Shown: in pieces, positions 47,359-54,982 of the stretch
Numbering within the stretch: the first letter of the stretch is position 1
How the letters are laid out: each line of letters opens with the position of its first letter
NCBI RefSeq assembly: GCF_048320135.1
Contig: NZ_CP182947.1
Coordinates: 5,552,801-5,616,800, forward strand
Origin: Ideonella_A sakaiensis_A
GTDB taxonomy: Bacteria; Pseudomonadota; Gammaproteobacteria; Burkholderiales; Burkholderiaceae_C
Reading direction: 5' to 3'
DNA length: 64,000 nt
Made by a program: the position numbers and the translations under genes
The notes under the pieces: generated by a model
Databases searched by the model: none
The model's input: the letters and a program-made list of their open reading frames with translations, nothing else
Told to the model about the DNA's origin: nothing

Positions 47359-48201
47359 ATGAACCGTAGTCGACAATTTTTCCAATCCTTGTCCAGCAGC
47401 TCGAAGATAGTCACCGTCGCCACGCTGCTGCTGGGCCTCGGCCTCGGCAATGCCTGGGCGCAAGCGGACGCCGCCAAGGCCCGCACCTCGCCGGTCGATA
47501 CCCGCATCGTGCCGGAATTCACGCCGCTCAATCAAAGCGGCGCCGCATCGCCCGGCATCAAGTCGACGCCGGGCGGCATCGATGCCAACGACGGCAACCT
47601 GCCGGTGCCGAGCACGATCGGCGACGACTACAAGATCGCGCCGAACGACCTGCTCGAGGTCGAGGTTTTCAACGTCAAGGAATTGAAGCGCACGGTGCGC
47701 GTCAATTCATCCGGGTATGTCGCGCTGCCGCTGATCGGCCAGCTCCAGCTCGGTGGCTATACCGCGTCGGACGCCGAGGCGCTGGTTGCTCTCGCCTATG
47801 GCAAGAAGTATTTGCAGGACCCGCAGGTCTCGATCTTCATCAAGGAATTCACGACCCAGCGGATCACGCTCGACGGTGCGTTGACCAAGCCGGGCATCTA
47901 CCCGATCAACGGCCAGATCACCTTGTTGCGCGCGCTGGCGCTCGCCGGCGGCAGCGCGCCGATGGCCGACATGGAAAACGTGATGCTGTTCCGGCTGACG
48001 CCGGATGGCCAGACGCTCTCCGAAAAATACGACGTCGAGAAGATCCGCAAGGGCGAAGCAAAGGATCCGTTGCTGCAGGGCGACGATGTCGTCGTCGTCA
48101 ACCGCGACAGCCGCCGCACCGCGCTGCGCGATTCACTGTTCCGCGACATCATCGACACGCTGAACCCGTTCTCGGCGAGCGTCAATCAGATGGGCCGCTG
48201 A
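47359..48201 (+). CDS. Polysaccharide export protein (Wza/GumB family)
   Basis: 280 residues from the ATG at 47359, chosen for the GGAAAG site before it and because it starts directly with a signal peptide (MNRSRQFFQ..., hydrophobic core, cleavage after NAWA). No lipobox cysteine is seen, unlike E. coli Wza. The Poly_export domain covers DDYKIAPNDLLEVEVFNVKELKRTVRVNSSGYVALPLIGQLQLGGYTASDAEALV, and the SLBB domain follows (ITLDGALTKPGIYPINGQITLLRALALAGG). The family forms the outer-membrane/periplasmic export channel that works with a Wzc-type kinase, which is the next gene 57 bases downstream. Confidence 0.92.
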   Translation: MNRSRQFFQSLSSSSKIVTVATLLLGLGLGNAWAQADAAKARTSPVDTRIVPEFTPLNQSGAASPGIKSTPGGIDANDGNLPVPSTIGDDYKIAPNDLLEVEVFNVKELKRTVRVNSSGYVALPLIGQLQLGGYTASDAEALVALAYGKKYLQDPQVSIFIKEFTTQRITLDGALTKPGIYPINGQITLLRALALAGGSAPMADMENVMLFRLTPDGQTLSEKYDVEKIRKGEAKDPLLQGDDVVVVNRDSRRTALRDSLFRDIIDTLNPFSASVNQMGR

Positions 48202-48258
48202 ACCGCGCGCGTCCGGGCTGGCACCAGTTACCAAAAATAGAGCAGGCACACCGATTCG

Positions 48259-50661
48259 ATGGCACAAGACCTTCCGCCCAACCGGCCCGATCTTCAGCTT
48301 GCCCATGGTGGCGGCAACCCGCCGTCGCAGGCATTGGCATTGCGCGGCAACCAGGGGATGCTCGACCGATGGGATGCCCGCGAGCAGCAGGCCGACCAGG
48401 AGGACAACGTCCTCGACCTGCGCGACATCTGGCGGCTGATCGTCAAGCACAAATGGATGCTGATTTCGGTGGCAATCGTCGGCCTGCTGGCCGCGTTGCT
48501 GGTCAGTTTTGTCCGCACGCCGCTGTATCTCGCGACGACGACGCTGCAGGTTGACAAGCGGGCGCCGCGAGTGGTCCAGTTCGGCCAGAACGATCAGAGC
48601 GCGGTGCAGGAAGTCGACGACCGCACCGGCATGGGCACCCAGCTCGAGCTGCTGAAAAGCCGTGTGCTCGCCGAGAGGGTGATCGATGAACTGCGGCTCG
48701 ATCGGCAGGGCTTGCCGATGCCGGTATCGCTGGCGACCCGGGAGCGCAACGAACGCGATCGCCTTGGCGAAAGCGCAGCCGACGAGGACATCGGCTGGCA
48801 GGCGATGGTGCAGAACCTGTTCGACAAGATCGGCGACAGTTACCACAAGCTGCGCGAGCCGGCCGTCAGCACCGCTGAGCAGTTCAGCCGCGAGGCGGTG
48901 GTCAAGTCGTTCCAGGAGACAGTGAAGATCGAGCAGATCCGCAACTCGTCAGTGATCAAGGTGCAGGTCGAAAATGCCAGCCCGCAACTCGCCGCGCGGA
49001 TCGCCAATTCAATGGCGCAGGCCTTCATCGCGCTGAATCTCGAGCGGCGGCTCGAATCGTCGTCGTATGCGAAATCGTTCCTCGAAACCCAGCTTGGCCT
49101 GACCAAGGCGCGGCTCGAGGAATCCGAGCGCAAGCTGCAGGCCTATGCACGTGAACGAAATATCCTGACGCTCGACGAAAAAACCAGCGTCGTCAACCAG
49201 ACCTTCGTCGAATTCTCGACCGCGCTGAGCAAGGCCGAGCAGGACCGCATCAAGGCCGATTCGGAATACCAGGCGGTCCGCAGCAACCCGGATACTGCGC
49301 GCCAGGTGCTCGAAAGCCGCACGATCCAGGCCTACAAGGAGCAGCGCGCCAAACTCGATGCCGAATACCAGGAAAACGCCAAGATCTACAAGGCGGAATT
49401 TCCGAAGATGAAGCAGCTGAAGGCGCAGATCGACGATCTGGACGCGAAGATCCAGGGCGAAGTGCAGAATATTCTCGCGTCGGTGAAAAATGCGCTCGAT
49501 ACCGCGGTGCGTCAGGAGGAACTGATCCGCACCCGGCTGCGCGAAACCCGCCAGGAAATCGTCGCCGGCCAGGAGCGCAGCGTCGATTTCAACCTGCTGA
49601 AACGCGAGGTCGATACCAACCGCGAGCTCTACAACGGGCTGCTGCAGCAGGTGAAGGAAGTCGGCGTCGCCGGCGGCGTCGAGACCAACAACATCCAGGT
49701 CGTCGACAAGGCGCAGGTGCCGCTGTTCCCGTACAAGCCGCGGATTGCACTGAATGCGGCGATCGGCCTGCTGGCCGGACTGGTGCTCGGGCTCGGGCTG
49801 GTATTCCTGATGGAATCCTTCGACGATTCGATCAAGTTTGCCGACGAGGTCGAACGCATCCTCGGCGTGCCGCTGCTGGGCGTGATCCCGAAGGTCAAGA
49901 ACCAGCGCGAGCTGACCAGTCTCGCACTGCTGACCTTCACCGACGCTCGCGGGCACATGGCCGAGGCCTACCGCTCGGTGCGAACCGCGTTGCAGTTCTC
50001 GACCTCCGAAGGTGCACCGCGGCGCCTGGTCGTGACCAGCACGACGAAAGCCGAAGGCAAGTCGACGACCTCGCTCGCGCTGGCGATCAATTTCGCGCAG
50101 CTGGGCGGCAAGGTCGCGCTGATCGACGCCGACATGCGCAATCCGACGATCCACCGCTCGCTGGGCATCGGCAATTCGCAAGGCTTGTCGAATTATTTGT
50201 CGGGCCACCATCCGGAAGGCGAACTGCTGCGCCCGACCGAGATTGCGAACCTGTTCGTGATGACCGCCGGGCCGATTCCGCCGAGCCCGGTCGACTTGTT
50301 GACAGGCCCGAAACTCGGCGAGCTGATGGAACATCTCGAAGCCAAGGGCGTCGAATACATCATCTTCGACGGCCCGCCGGTGCTCGGCCTGGCCGATGCG
50401 ATCGTGCTCGGCAACCAGGTCAATTCGGTGCTGTACGTCGCGCAGGCAAGCCAGACCCGCAAGAGCCACATCAAGGACGCGTTCAGGCGCCTGCGGATGG
50501 CCGGCATCGTGCCGCGCGGCGTCGTGCTGACGAAGACGACGGCGCAAAATACCGCCTACTACACCTACGACAACTACTACGGTTACGGTCAGGAAAACGA
50601 GCCCGAGAAGACGCCGTTCATGCCGACCCAACCGCCGTTGCCGTTGAAGCAGCAGGCATGA
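48259..50661 (+). CDS. Polysaccharide co-polymerase and tyrosine autokinase (Wzc/GumC/ExoP family)
   Basis: 800 residues. An N-terminal Wzz domain with the first membrane segment at about 66-86, a long periplasmic coiled-coil part, the GNVR-like segment before the second membrane segment (about 498-518), and a cytoplasmic BY-kinase domain. Kinase motifs: Walker A STTKAEGKST with K601, Walker A' ALIDADMR (D623, D625), Walker B IIFDGPP (D704). The C-terminal tyrosine cluster (Y767, Y768, Y770, Y773, Y774, Y776) is the autophosphorylation site. It controls chain length and export of the polysaccharide by cycles of phosphorylation; the CpsB-type phosphatase at 53688-54494 is the likely partner. 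Confidence 0.95.
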   Translation: MAQDLPPNRPDLQLAHGGGNPPSQALALRGNQGMLDRWDAREQQADQEDNVLDLRDIWRLIVKHKWMLISVAIVGLLAALLVSFVRTPLYLATTTLQVDKRAPRVVQFGQNDQSAVQEVDDRTGMGTQLELLKSRVLAERVIDELRLDRQGLPMPVSLATRERNERDRLGESAADEDIGWQAMVQNLFDKIGDSYHKLREPAVSTAEQFSREAVVKSFQETVKIEQIRNSSVIKVQVENASPQLAARIANSMAQAFIALNLERRLESSSYAKSFLETQLGLTKARLEESERKLQAYARERNILTLDEKTSVVNQTFVEFSTALSKAEQDRIKADSEYQAVRSNPDTARQVLESRTIQAYKEQRAKLDAEYQENAKIYKAEFPKMKQLKAQIDDLDAKIQGEVQNILASVKNALDTAVRQEELIRTRLRETRQEIVAGQERSVDFNLLKREVDTNRELYNGLLQQVKEVGVAGGVETNNIQVVDKAQVPLFPYKPRIALNAAIGLLAGLVLGLGLVFLMESFDDSIKFADEVERILGVPLLGVIPKVKNQRELTSLALLTFTDARGHMAEAYRSVRTALQFSTSEGAPRRLVVTSTTKAEGKSTTSLALAINFAQLGGKVALIDADMRNPTIHRSLGIGNSQGLSNYLSGHHPEGELLRPTEIANLFVMTAGPIPPSPVDLLTGPKLGELMEHLEAKGVEYIIFDGPPVLGLADAIVLGNQVNSVLYVAQASQTRKSHIKDAFRRLRMAGIVPRGVVLTKTTAQNTAYYTYDNYYGYGQENEPEKTPFMPTQPPLPLKQQA

Positions 50662-50668
50662 TCCGGAC

Positions 50669-52498
50669 GTGTCGATCGAGGTAAGTTCGCAAAAGCTGGC
50701 CGAAATCCTGCTGGATTTCGGGCTGGCTCCGGGCAACTTTCCGGTCCGCCTCGGTGAGCCGCGGGAACTGTATGCGCAGCTCAATACCGTGGCGCTGTGG
50801 GCGCTCGGACGCATTCCGGACGATGTCGACGCCGATGCGAACGAACTGACCGAGGCGGCCCGGCTGTTTGTGCGCCGCGCCTGTTTCGCACCCGACAACA
50901 CGCATTACCAGGTGATGGCGCTGACGCCGAAGGCGTTTGCGCCCGAGGAACTGCGCACCCGTTACCGCTCGTTGATCCGGCTGACTCACCCGGACCGCGG
51001 CGTGCCCGGCCTGCCAGCCAATGCCGCCGGCATCGTCAATCGGGCGCACGAGATCCTCAGCGACCCGACCTTGCGCGACCAGTACGACGATCAGCTCGCC
51101 GAACGATCGGTGGTGGCACAGGGCGCCAGGCACGAGCGCGACGACGGCCAGCGGGTTCGCCGCATCGAGTTGAACCATGGCCTGGCCGATCGCTGGCATT
51201 CATTGCGCGCACGTTATCCAAAAGTATTTGGCGTGGTGCTGTCGATCGGCGGCGTCTCGGCCGCAGCGGTCGGACTGCTGATGTGGGCCGCGCACGATGC
51301 CCAGGAAGGCCGCATGCTGGTGATTGCCGGTACCGAGCCGGAAGCCCGGGCCAGTGCCGAGCGTCGCGGTGATGAAGCGTCTTCGAAGCGAACCGCCACG
51401 GCGCTGGCTGAACGGCCGGTCAACGAACGTTTGCGGGCCCCCGAGGTGCGGGCCGACGGCACGACGGCGCCTATTGCAACGAATGCGAATCAGACGGGCG
51501 GTCGCCTGACGTCGTCGCCGTCAATCGAACCGTCGACCGAACGCATCGCGCCAGGTCCGGTGACCCCTCCCGCCGCGCCGGCAGCGCCTGCCGTTCAATC
51601 AAAGACCGCGGTGGCGAGCAACACGGAAGCGCCCCGCCAACAGAACGAGCGGTCGCCGCAGACTGCCGCCAGCAGCAACGAGCCTGCACGCCAACCGGCT
51701 GTGGCATCGAAGCCTGCACCAGCGCCGCTCGAACCGGCGGCCGTGGCTCGTGCACCGGCGCCGCCGCCCGCACCAGCACCGTCGCTGCCGAGCGGCATGA
51801 TCAGGACCGAGCAGCTGTCTGCGCCCGCGCCGACGTCGACCTTGGCAGCTGCACCACCACCTGCGCCAGCCCCGGCACCGGCTCCGGCCCCCGCTCCTAC
51901 CCCTGCGCCGGCACCGCAGCCTGCTGTTCCGGCGCCGCGCGTAGTCGAGGCCCCAGCGCCGCAGCCCGCGCCCGCCGCTGCACCAACCCCAGCACCGGCG
52001 CCGGCGCCTGTCGAGCAGCGTGTTGCCGCCGCGCCGCAGGTGGCGCCCGCCCCCTACCCCCCGCGGCCAGCGCCAGCGCCTCAGATCGCCGTCGCCGAAT
52101 CCCCGCCCCCGGCCCAGCCGGCCGTTGTGCAGACGGCCAAGACATGGGATGTCGATGCGGTAAAGGCAAAACACTACCTGATCGAATTGCTGTCGAAATT
52201 GTCGAATCCGGCGGCAACCAAGTCGACCAATGCCTACCTGGCCGGGCAGAACGTCACCGGTTCGCTGTTCCGGCCGGCGATGGCGCTGCAGGACCGTTAC
52301 CCTGAGATCAGCGTCGAGAGCATGCGCTGGACCGACAGCGAGCAGCCCGGCATTCTGCGGGTGCGCGGTGAAATCGTGCTGCTCGCGCGCAGCCCGCAGC
52401 AGGCCGGGCGCAGCATCAGCTACGGCCTGACGGCCGAGTTCTGGGGCACGAAATCCGGCACCGTGCTCGCCAATCTGAACATGAAGGAGCGCGAATGA
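50669..52498 (+). CDS. Membrane-anchored J-domain protein in the exopolysaccharide operon
   Basis: 609 residues from a GTG 7 bases after the kinase stop. Residues about 76-145 form a J domain (YQVMALTPKAFAPEELRTRYRSLIRLTHPDRG, HPD at 107-109, then VNRAHEILSDPTLRDQYD), the part of DnaJ co-chaperones that stimulates DnaK. One membrane segment at about 187-208 (VFGVVLSIGGVSAAAVGLLMWAA) with positive residues before it suggests the J domain is cytoplasmic and the rest periplasmic. A very long Ala/Pro-rich linker follows (PAPAPAPAP), long enough to span the periplasm, then a folded C-terminal domain of about 115 residues (TWDVDAVKAKHYLIELLSKLSNP...). I do not recognise that domain. Operon position suggests a role in assembly or control of the export machine. 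Confidence 0.85.
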   Translation: MSIEVSSQKLAEILLDFGLAPGNFPVRLGEPRELYAQLNTVALWALGRIPDDVDADANELTEAARLFVRRACFAPDNTHYQVMALTPKAFAPEELRTRYRSLIRLTHPDRGVPGLPANAAGIVNRAHEILSDPTLRDQYDDQLAERSVVAQGARHERDDGQRVRRIELNHGLADRWHSLRARYPKVFGVVLSIGGVSAAAVGLLMWAAHDAQEGRMLVIAGTEPEARASAERRGDEASSKRTATALAERPVNERLRAPEVRADGTTAPIATNANQTGGRLTSSPSIEPSTERIAPGPVTPPAAPAAPAVQSKTAVASNTEAPRQQNERSPQTAASSNEPARQPAVASKPAPAPLEPAAVARAPAPPPAPAPSLPSGMIRTEQLSAPAPTSTLAAAPPPAPAPAPAPAPAPTPAPAPQPAVPAPRVVEAPAPQPAPAAAPTPAPAPAPVEQRVAAAPQVAPAPYPPRPAPAPQIAVAESPPPAQPAVVQTAKTWDVDAVKAKHYLIELLSKLSNPAATKSTNAYLAGQNVTGSLFRPAMALQDRYPEISVESMRWTDSEQPGILRVRGEIVLLARSPQQAGRSISYGLTAEFWGTKSGTVLANLNMKERE

Positions 52499-53691
52499 TC
52501 GCCAGACGCCTGGCATTTGTCGTCTGGGTTTCGGCGTGGCTGCTGCTGGCGGCGCTGATCTGGGCCTTTGCGGTGCCGCAGCAGCTGGCGCGCGCCTGCT
52601 GGCTGGCCGAATGGCCGTTCGAAGAGGGTTGCACCGAATGGCCGACCGGCCGGCAGGTGAAGGCCGAGCCGGAGGTCTACCTCGAGCATGTGCGGCGCAA
52701 TATCGGCGACAGCCATGCCTATGGCGCGCTGACACGGGCCTGGTTCGAACGCCAGGATCCGCGTGCGCTGCAACTGCTGCCGGCAGCGAAGGAACTGGCG
52801 CCGTACAACCCGAGCCTGCTTGTCGTCCAGGCCACCGCCGGGCTGAACAGCGGCGACTGGGAGACCGCGGCAGTCGCGCTGGTGCCGATGCTCGAACGCG
52901 GTTATGGTCAGGCGATGAAGGCAGTCACCGCAATGATGACGACACCGCAGGCTCAGCCGGCGCTGATGGCGCAGCTGAATGCCGACTCGCGCTGGCTCGA
53001 CTGGGCGCTGGCCAGCCTCGATCCAAAGGTTCCGACCGGTCTGGTCCAAGGCTTTTTCACCGAAGGCAGCCGCCTCGGCGTCGTGCGCCCGGAAACCACG
53101 CTGGCGATGATCGACCGCCTGCAAGCCGAGGGCAACTGGCTCGATGCCTATACCTTGTGGGTCAGCCTGCAGAAAAAGGTCGACGAGGGTTTGTTCAACG
53201 CGGGTTTCGACCGCCAATCGACGCAACGCGGTTTCGACTGGCGCTGGCCGCAGCCGGCGACCGGTGTCGAAGGCATCAATGTCTACCAGACGTCGGCAGC
53301 GCCAAACCCCGGGCTGATGCTCGAGGTCGAGCTGACCGGCCGCGGCGCCCTGCCCCAGCCGATGGTCTCGCAGCCGATGCTGCTGCTCGACGACCGCTAC
53401 ACGCTGAGCGGCAACTACATGAGCGACCGCATGCGCACCCGTGAGGGCCTGGTCTGGGCGCTGCGCTGCGCCGGAGGAGGCGATCGTTTTGCGCAGTCGC
53501 AACCGATGAAGGATACGCAGCGCAAATGGACGCATTTCGAGGTCGACGTGCGCATACCGCCACAATGCGGCAGCGCAGTGCGTTTGCAGCTGGAAAGCGC
53601 AGCCGCCTGGGAAGCCGGCGCCGGCATGACCGGCGTGATGTTTTTTGATGAATTCGAATTGAAGCCGGTCTCGGCCGCACGGAAGCCATGA
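52495..53691 (+). CDS. Membrane-anchored unknown protein of the exopolysaccharide operon
   Basis: 398 residues. Overlaps the J-domain gene and the phosphatase gene by four bases each, so it belongs firmly to the operon. N-terminal membrane segment (LAFVVWVSAWLLLAALIWAFAV), then a helical region with repeat-like character (YGALTRAWFERQDPRALQLLPAAKELAPYNPSLLVVQA, GDWETAAVALVPMLERGYGQA), reminiscent of TPR-like scaffolds. The C-terminal 170 residues are beta-rich (VYQTSAAPNPGLMLEVELTG ... FEVDVRIPPQCGSAVRLQLES ... GVMFFDEFELKPV) and look like a jelly-roll carbohydrate-binding module. A periplasmic sugar-binding scaffold is a reasonable guess only. Confidence 0.8.
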   Translation: MIARRLAFVVWVSAWLLLAALIWAFAVPQQLARACWLAEWPFEEGCTEWPTGRQVKAEPEVYLEHVRRNIGDSHAYGALTRAWFERQDPRALQLLPAAKELAPYNPSLLVVQATAGLNSGDWETAAVALVPMLERGYGQAMKAVTAMMTTPQAQPALMAQLNADSRWLDWALASLDPKVPTGLVQGFFTEGSRLGVVRPETTLAMIDRLQAEGNWLDAYTLWVSLQKKVDEGLFNAGFDRQSTQRGFDWRWPQPATGVEGINVYQTSAAPNPGLMLEVELTGRGALPQPMVSQPMLLLDDRYTLSGNYMSDRMRTREGLVWALRCAGGGDRFAQSQPMKDTQRKWTHFEVDVRIPPQCGSAVRLQLESAAAWEAGAGMTGVMFFDEFELKPVSAARKP

Positions 53692-54494
53692 TCGACCTGC
53701 ATTCCCACATCCTGCCCGGCATCGACGATGGTGCGAAGACACTCGAGATGTCGCTCGAGATGGCGCGCATTGCGGTGCGCGACGGCACCACCGTGATGGC
53801 CTGCACGCCGCACATCTACCCCGGCCTGTACATGAACGACAGCGCCGGCATCCATGCCGAGCGCGACAAGCTGCAGCGCGCGCTCGATACCTACGGCATC
53901 CCGCTGAAGCTGGTGGTCGGGGCCGATGCCCACCTGGTGCCCGAACTGCTCGATGGCTTGAAATCCGGCCGCGTGCCGACACTGAACGGATCGCGCTATT
54001 TCCTGCTCGAGCCGTCGCATCACGTACCGCCGCCGAATTTCGAATCGTCGGTCTTCAACATCATGGCCGAGGGTTATCAGCCGGTGCTGACGCATCCGGA
54101 GCGGCTGGTCTGGATCGAGCACAACTACCAGACCTTCGTCACGCTGGCCAAGCGCGGCGTCTGGATGCAGCTGACGGCCGCGGCGATCCTCGGCAAGTTC
54201 GGCAAGCGCGCGCGTTACTGGAGCGAGCGCATGCTCGACGAGGGCCTGGTCCACCTGATCGCCAGCGATGCACACACGGTCAACATGCGCAATCCGCAGA
54301 TGGCCGAAGCGGTCGACCGTGCGGCGGCGTCGGTCGGCAAGGAAGAGGCGCTGCGGATGGTCTACGAGCGACCGCAGGCCATCCTCGACGATGTTGCGCC
54401 TGAACTGGTGGCACCAGCGCTCGGTTTGCTGCCGGAGCAGCCGGTGCGCGCATCGGCCGCGAAACCCTGGTACAAGCGGCTGCTGAGCATCTGA
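53688..54494 (+). CDS. CpsB/YwqE-type tyrosine-protein phosphatase (PHP fold)
   Basis: 268 residues. The metal-binding PHP start is MIDLHSHILPGIDDGAKT (H5, H7, D13/D14), followed by CTPHIYPGLY, the GADAHLVPEL segment, LLEPSHHVPP, VLTHPERLVW and IASDAHTVNMRNP, which together supply the His/Asp ligands of the manganese-dependent CpsB family. These enzymes dephosphorylate the C-terminal tyrosines of Wzc/CpsD kinases, matching the kinase five genes into the same operon. It overlaps the gene before by four bases and is the last gene of the operon. The pilus genes converge on it with a 38-base gap that shows no clear terminator. Confidence 0.92.
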   Translation: MIDLHSHILPGIDDGAKTLEMSLEMARIAVRDGTTVMACTPHIYPGLYMNDSAGIHAERDKLQRALDTYGIPLKLVVGADAHLVPELLDGLKSGRVPTLNGSRYFLLEPSHHVPPPNFESSVFNIMAEGYQPVLTHPERLVWIEHNYQTFVTLAKRGVWMQLTAAAILGKFGKRARYWSERMLDEGLVHLIASDAHTVNMRNPQMAEAVDRAAASVGKEEALRMVYERPQAILDDVAPELVAPALGLLPEQPVRASAAKPWYKRLLSI

Positions 54495-54532
54495 GATCGG
54501 TGCAGGCTGCCGCCCGGCGTCTGGCCGCCAGC

Positions 54533-54982
54533 TCACCAGGTCTTGCTGCCCCAGGTTCGTTTGCCGTCCGAGGCGATCGTCAGCACACCGTCGCCGTCCT
54601 GCGGCCCGCCGGCCACCGGTGTGGCCGTCAGCACGTAAGACGCGCCGCTCACGGTGGCCGTGATCAGATAACGACCGTCGAGCGATTTGCCGCCGGCTGC
54701 GCCGAGACCACCCGAAGCCTTGCCGTCGTAAGGCGCGGCAACATTGTTGGCGTAGGCATTCGAATTGAGAAAGATCTTCTCCTGGATGCCGGCCATCTCG
54801 ATCAGTTGCGACTGCGTCGCTTCGCGACTGCTGCGCCGGATATATTCGCGGTAGCTCGGCAGCGCAATGCTCGCCAGCACCGCGACGACAACGACAACGA
54901 GCATCAGCTCAACCAGCGTAAAGCCTAGTAGTCGTCGCCTTGCAGCCGGCCGGCCTGCCCCAGGTCTGCGCGCTGAATTCAT
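54533..54982 (-). CDS. pilE: Type IV pilin (PilE-like)
   Basis: 149 residues. The class III leader ends RRRLLG, cleaved before F21, with the conserved Glu at mature position 5 (FTLVELMLVVVVVAVLASIALPSYREYIRRS). A pilin-like globular part follows, with AYANNVAAPYDGKASGGLG and a C-terminal beta sheet (YVLTATPVAGGPQDGDGVLTIASDGKRTW). It has no cysteine pair of the usual disulfide loop. Overlaps pilY1 by four bases and is the last gene of the minor-pilin cluster. Confidence 0.92.
   Translation of the reverse strand: MNSARRPGAGRPAARRRLLGFTLVELMLVVVVVAVLASIALPSYREYIRRSSREATQSQLIEMAGIQEKIFLNSNAYANNVAAPYDGKASGGLGAAGGKSLDGRYLITATVSGASYVLTATPVAGGPQDGDGVLTIASDGKRTWGSKTW

Larger units (their letters stand above)
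26578..52632. repeat. Right arm of the inverted repeat (damaged near the hinge)
   Basis: Reverse complement of the left arm. From 45080 to 52632 it matches the left arm exactly as far as compared. From 26578 to 45079 it carries scattered indels and miscalls, mostly deletions, densest next to the hinge. Gene order is the mirror image of the left arm with no rearrangement. Most likely a fold-back chimera rather than a second genomic copy. Confidence 0.95.
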
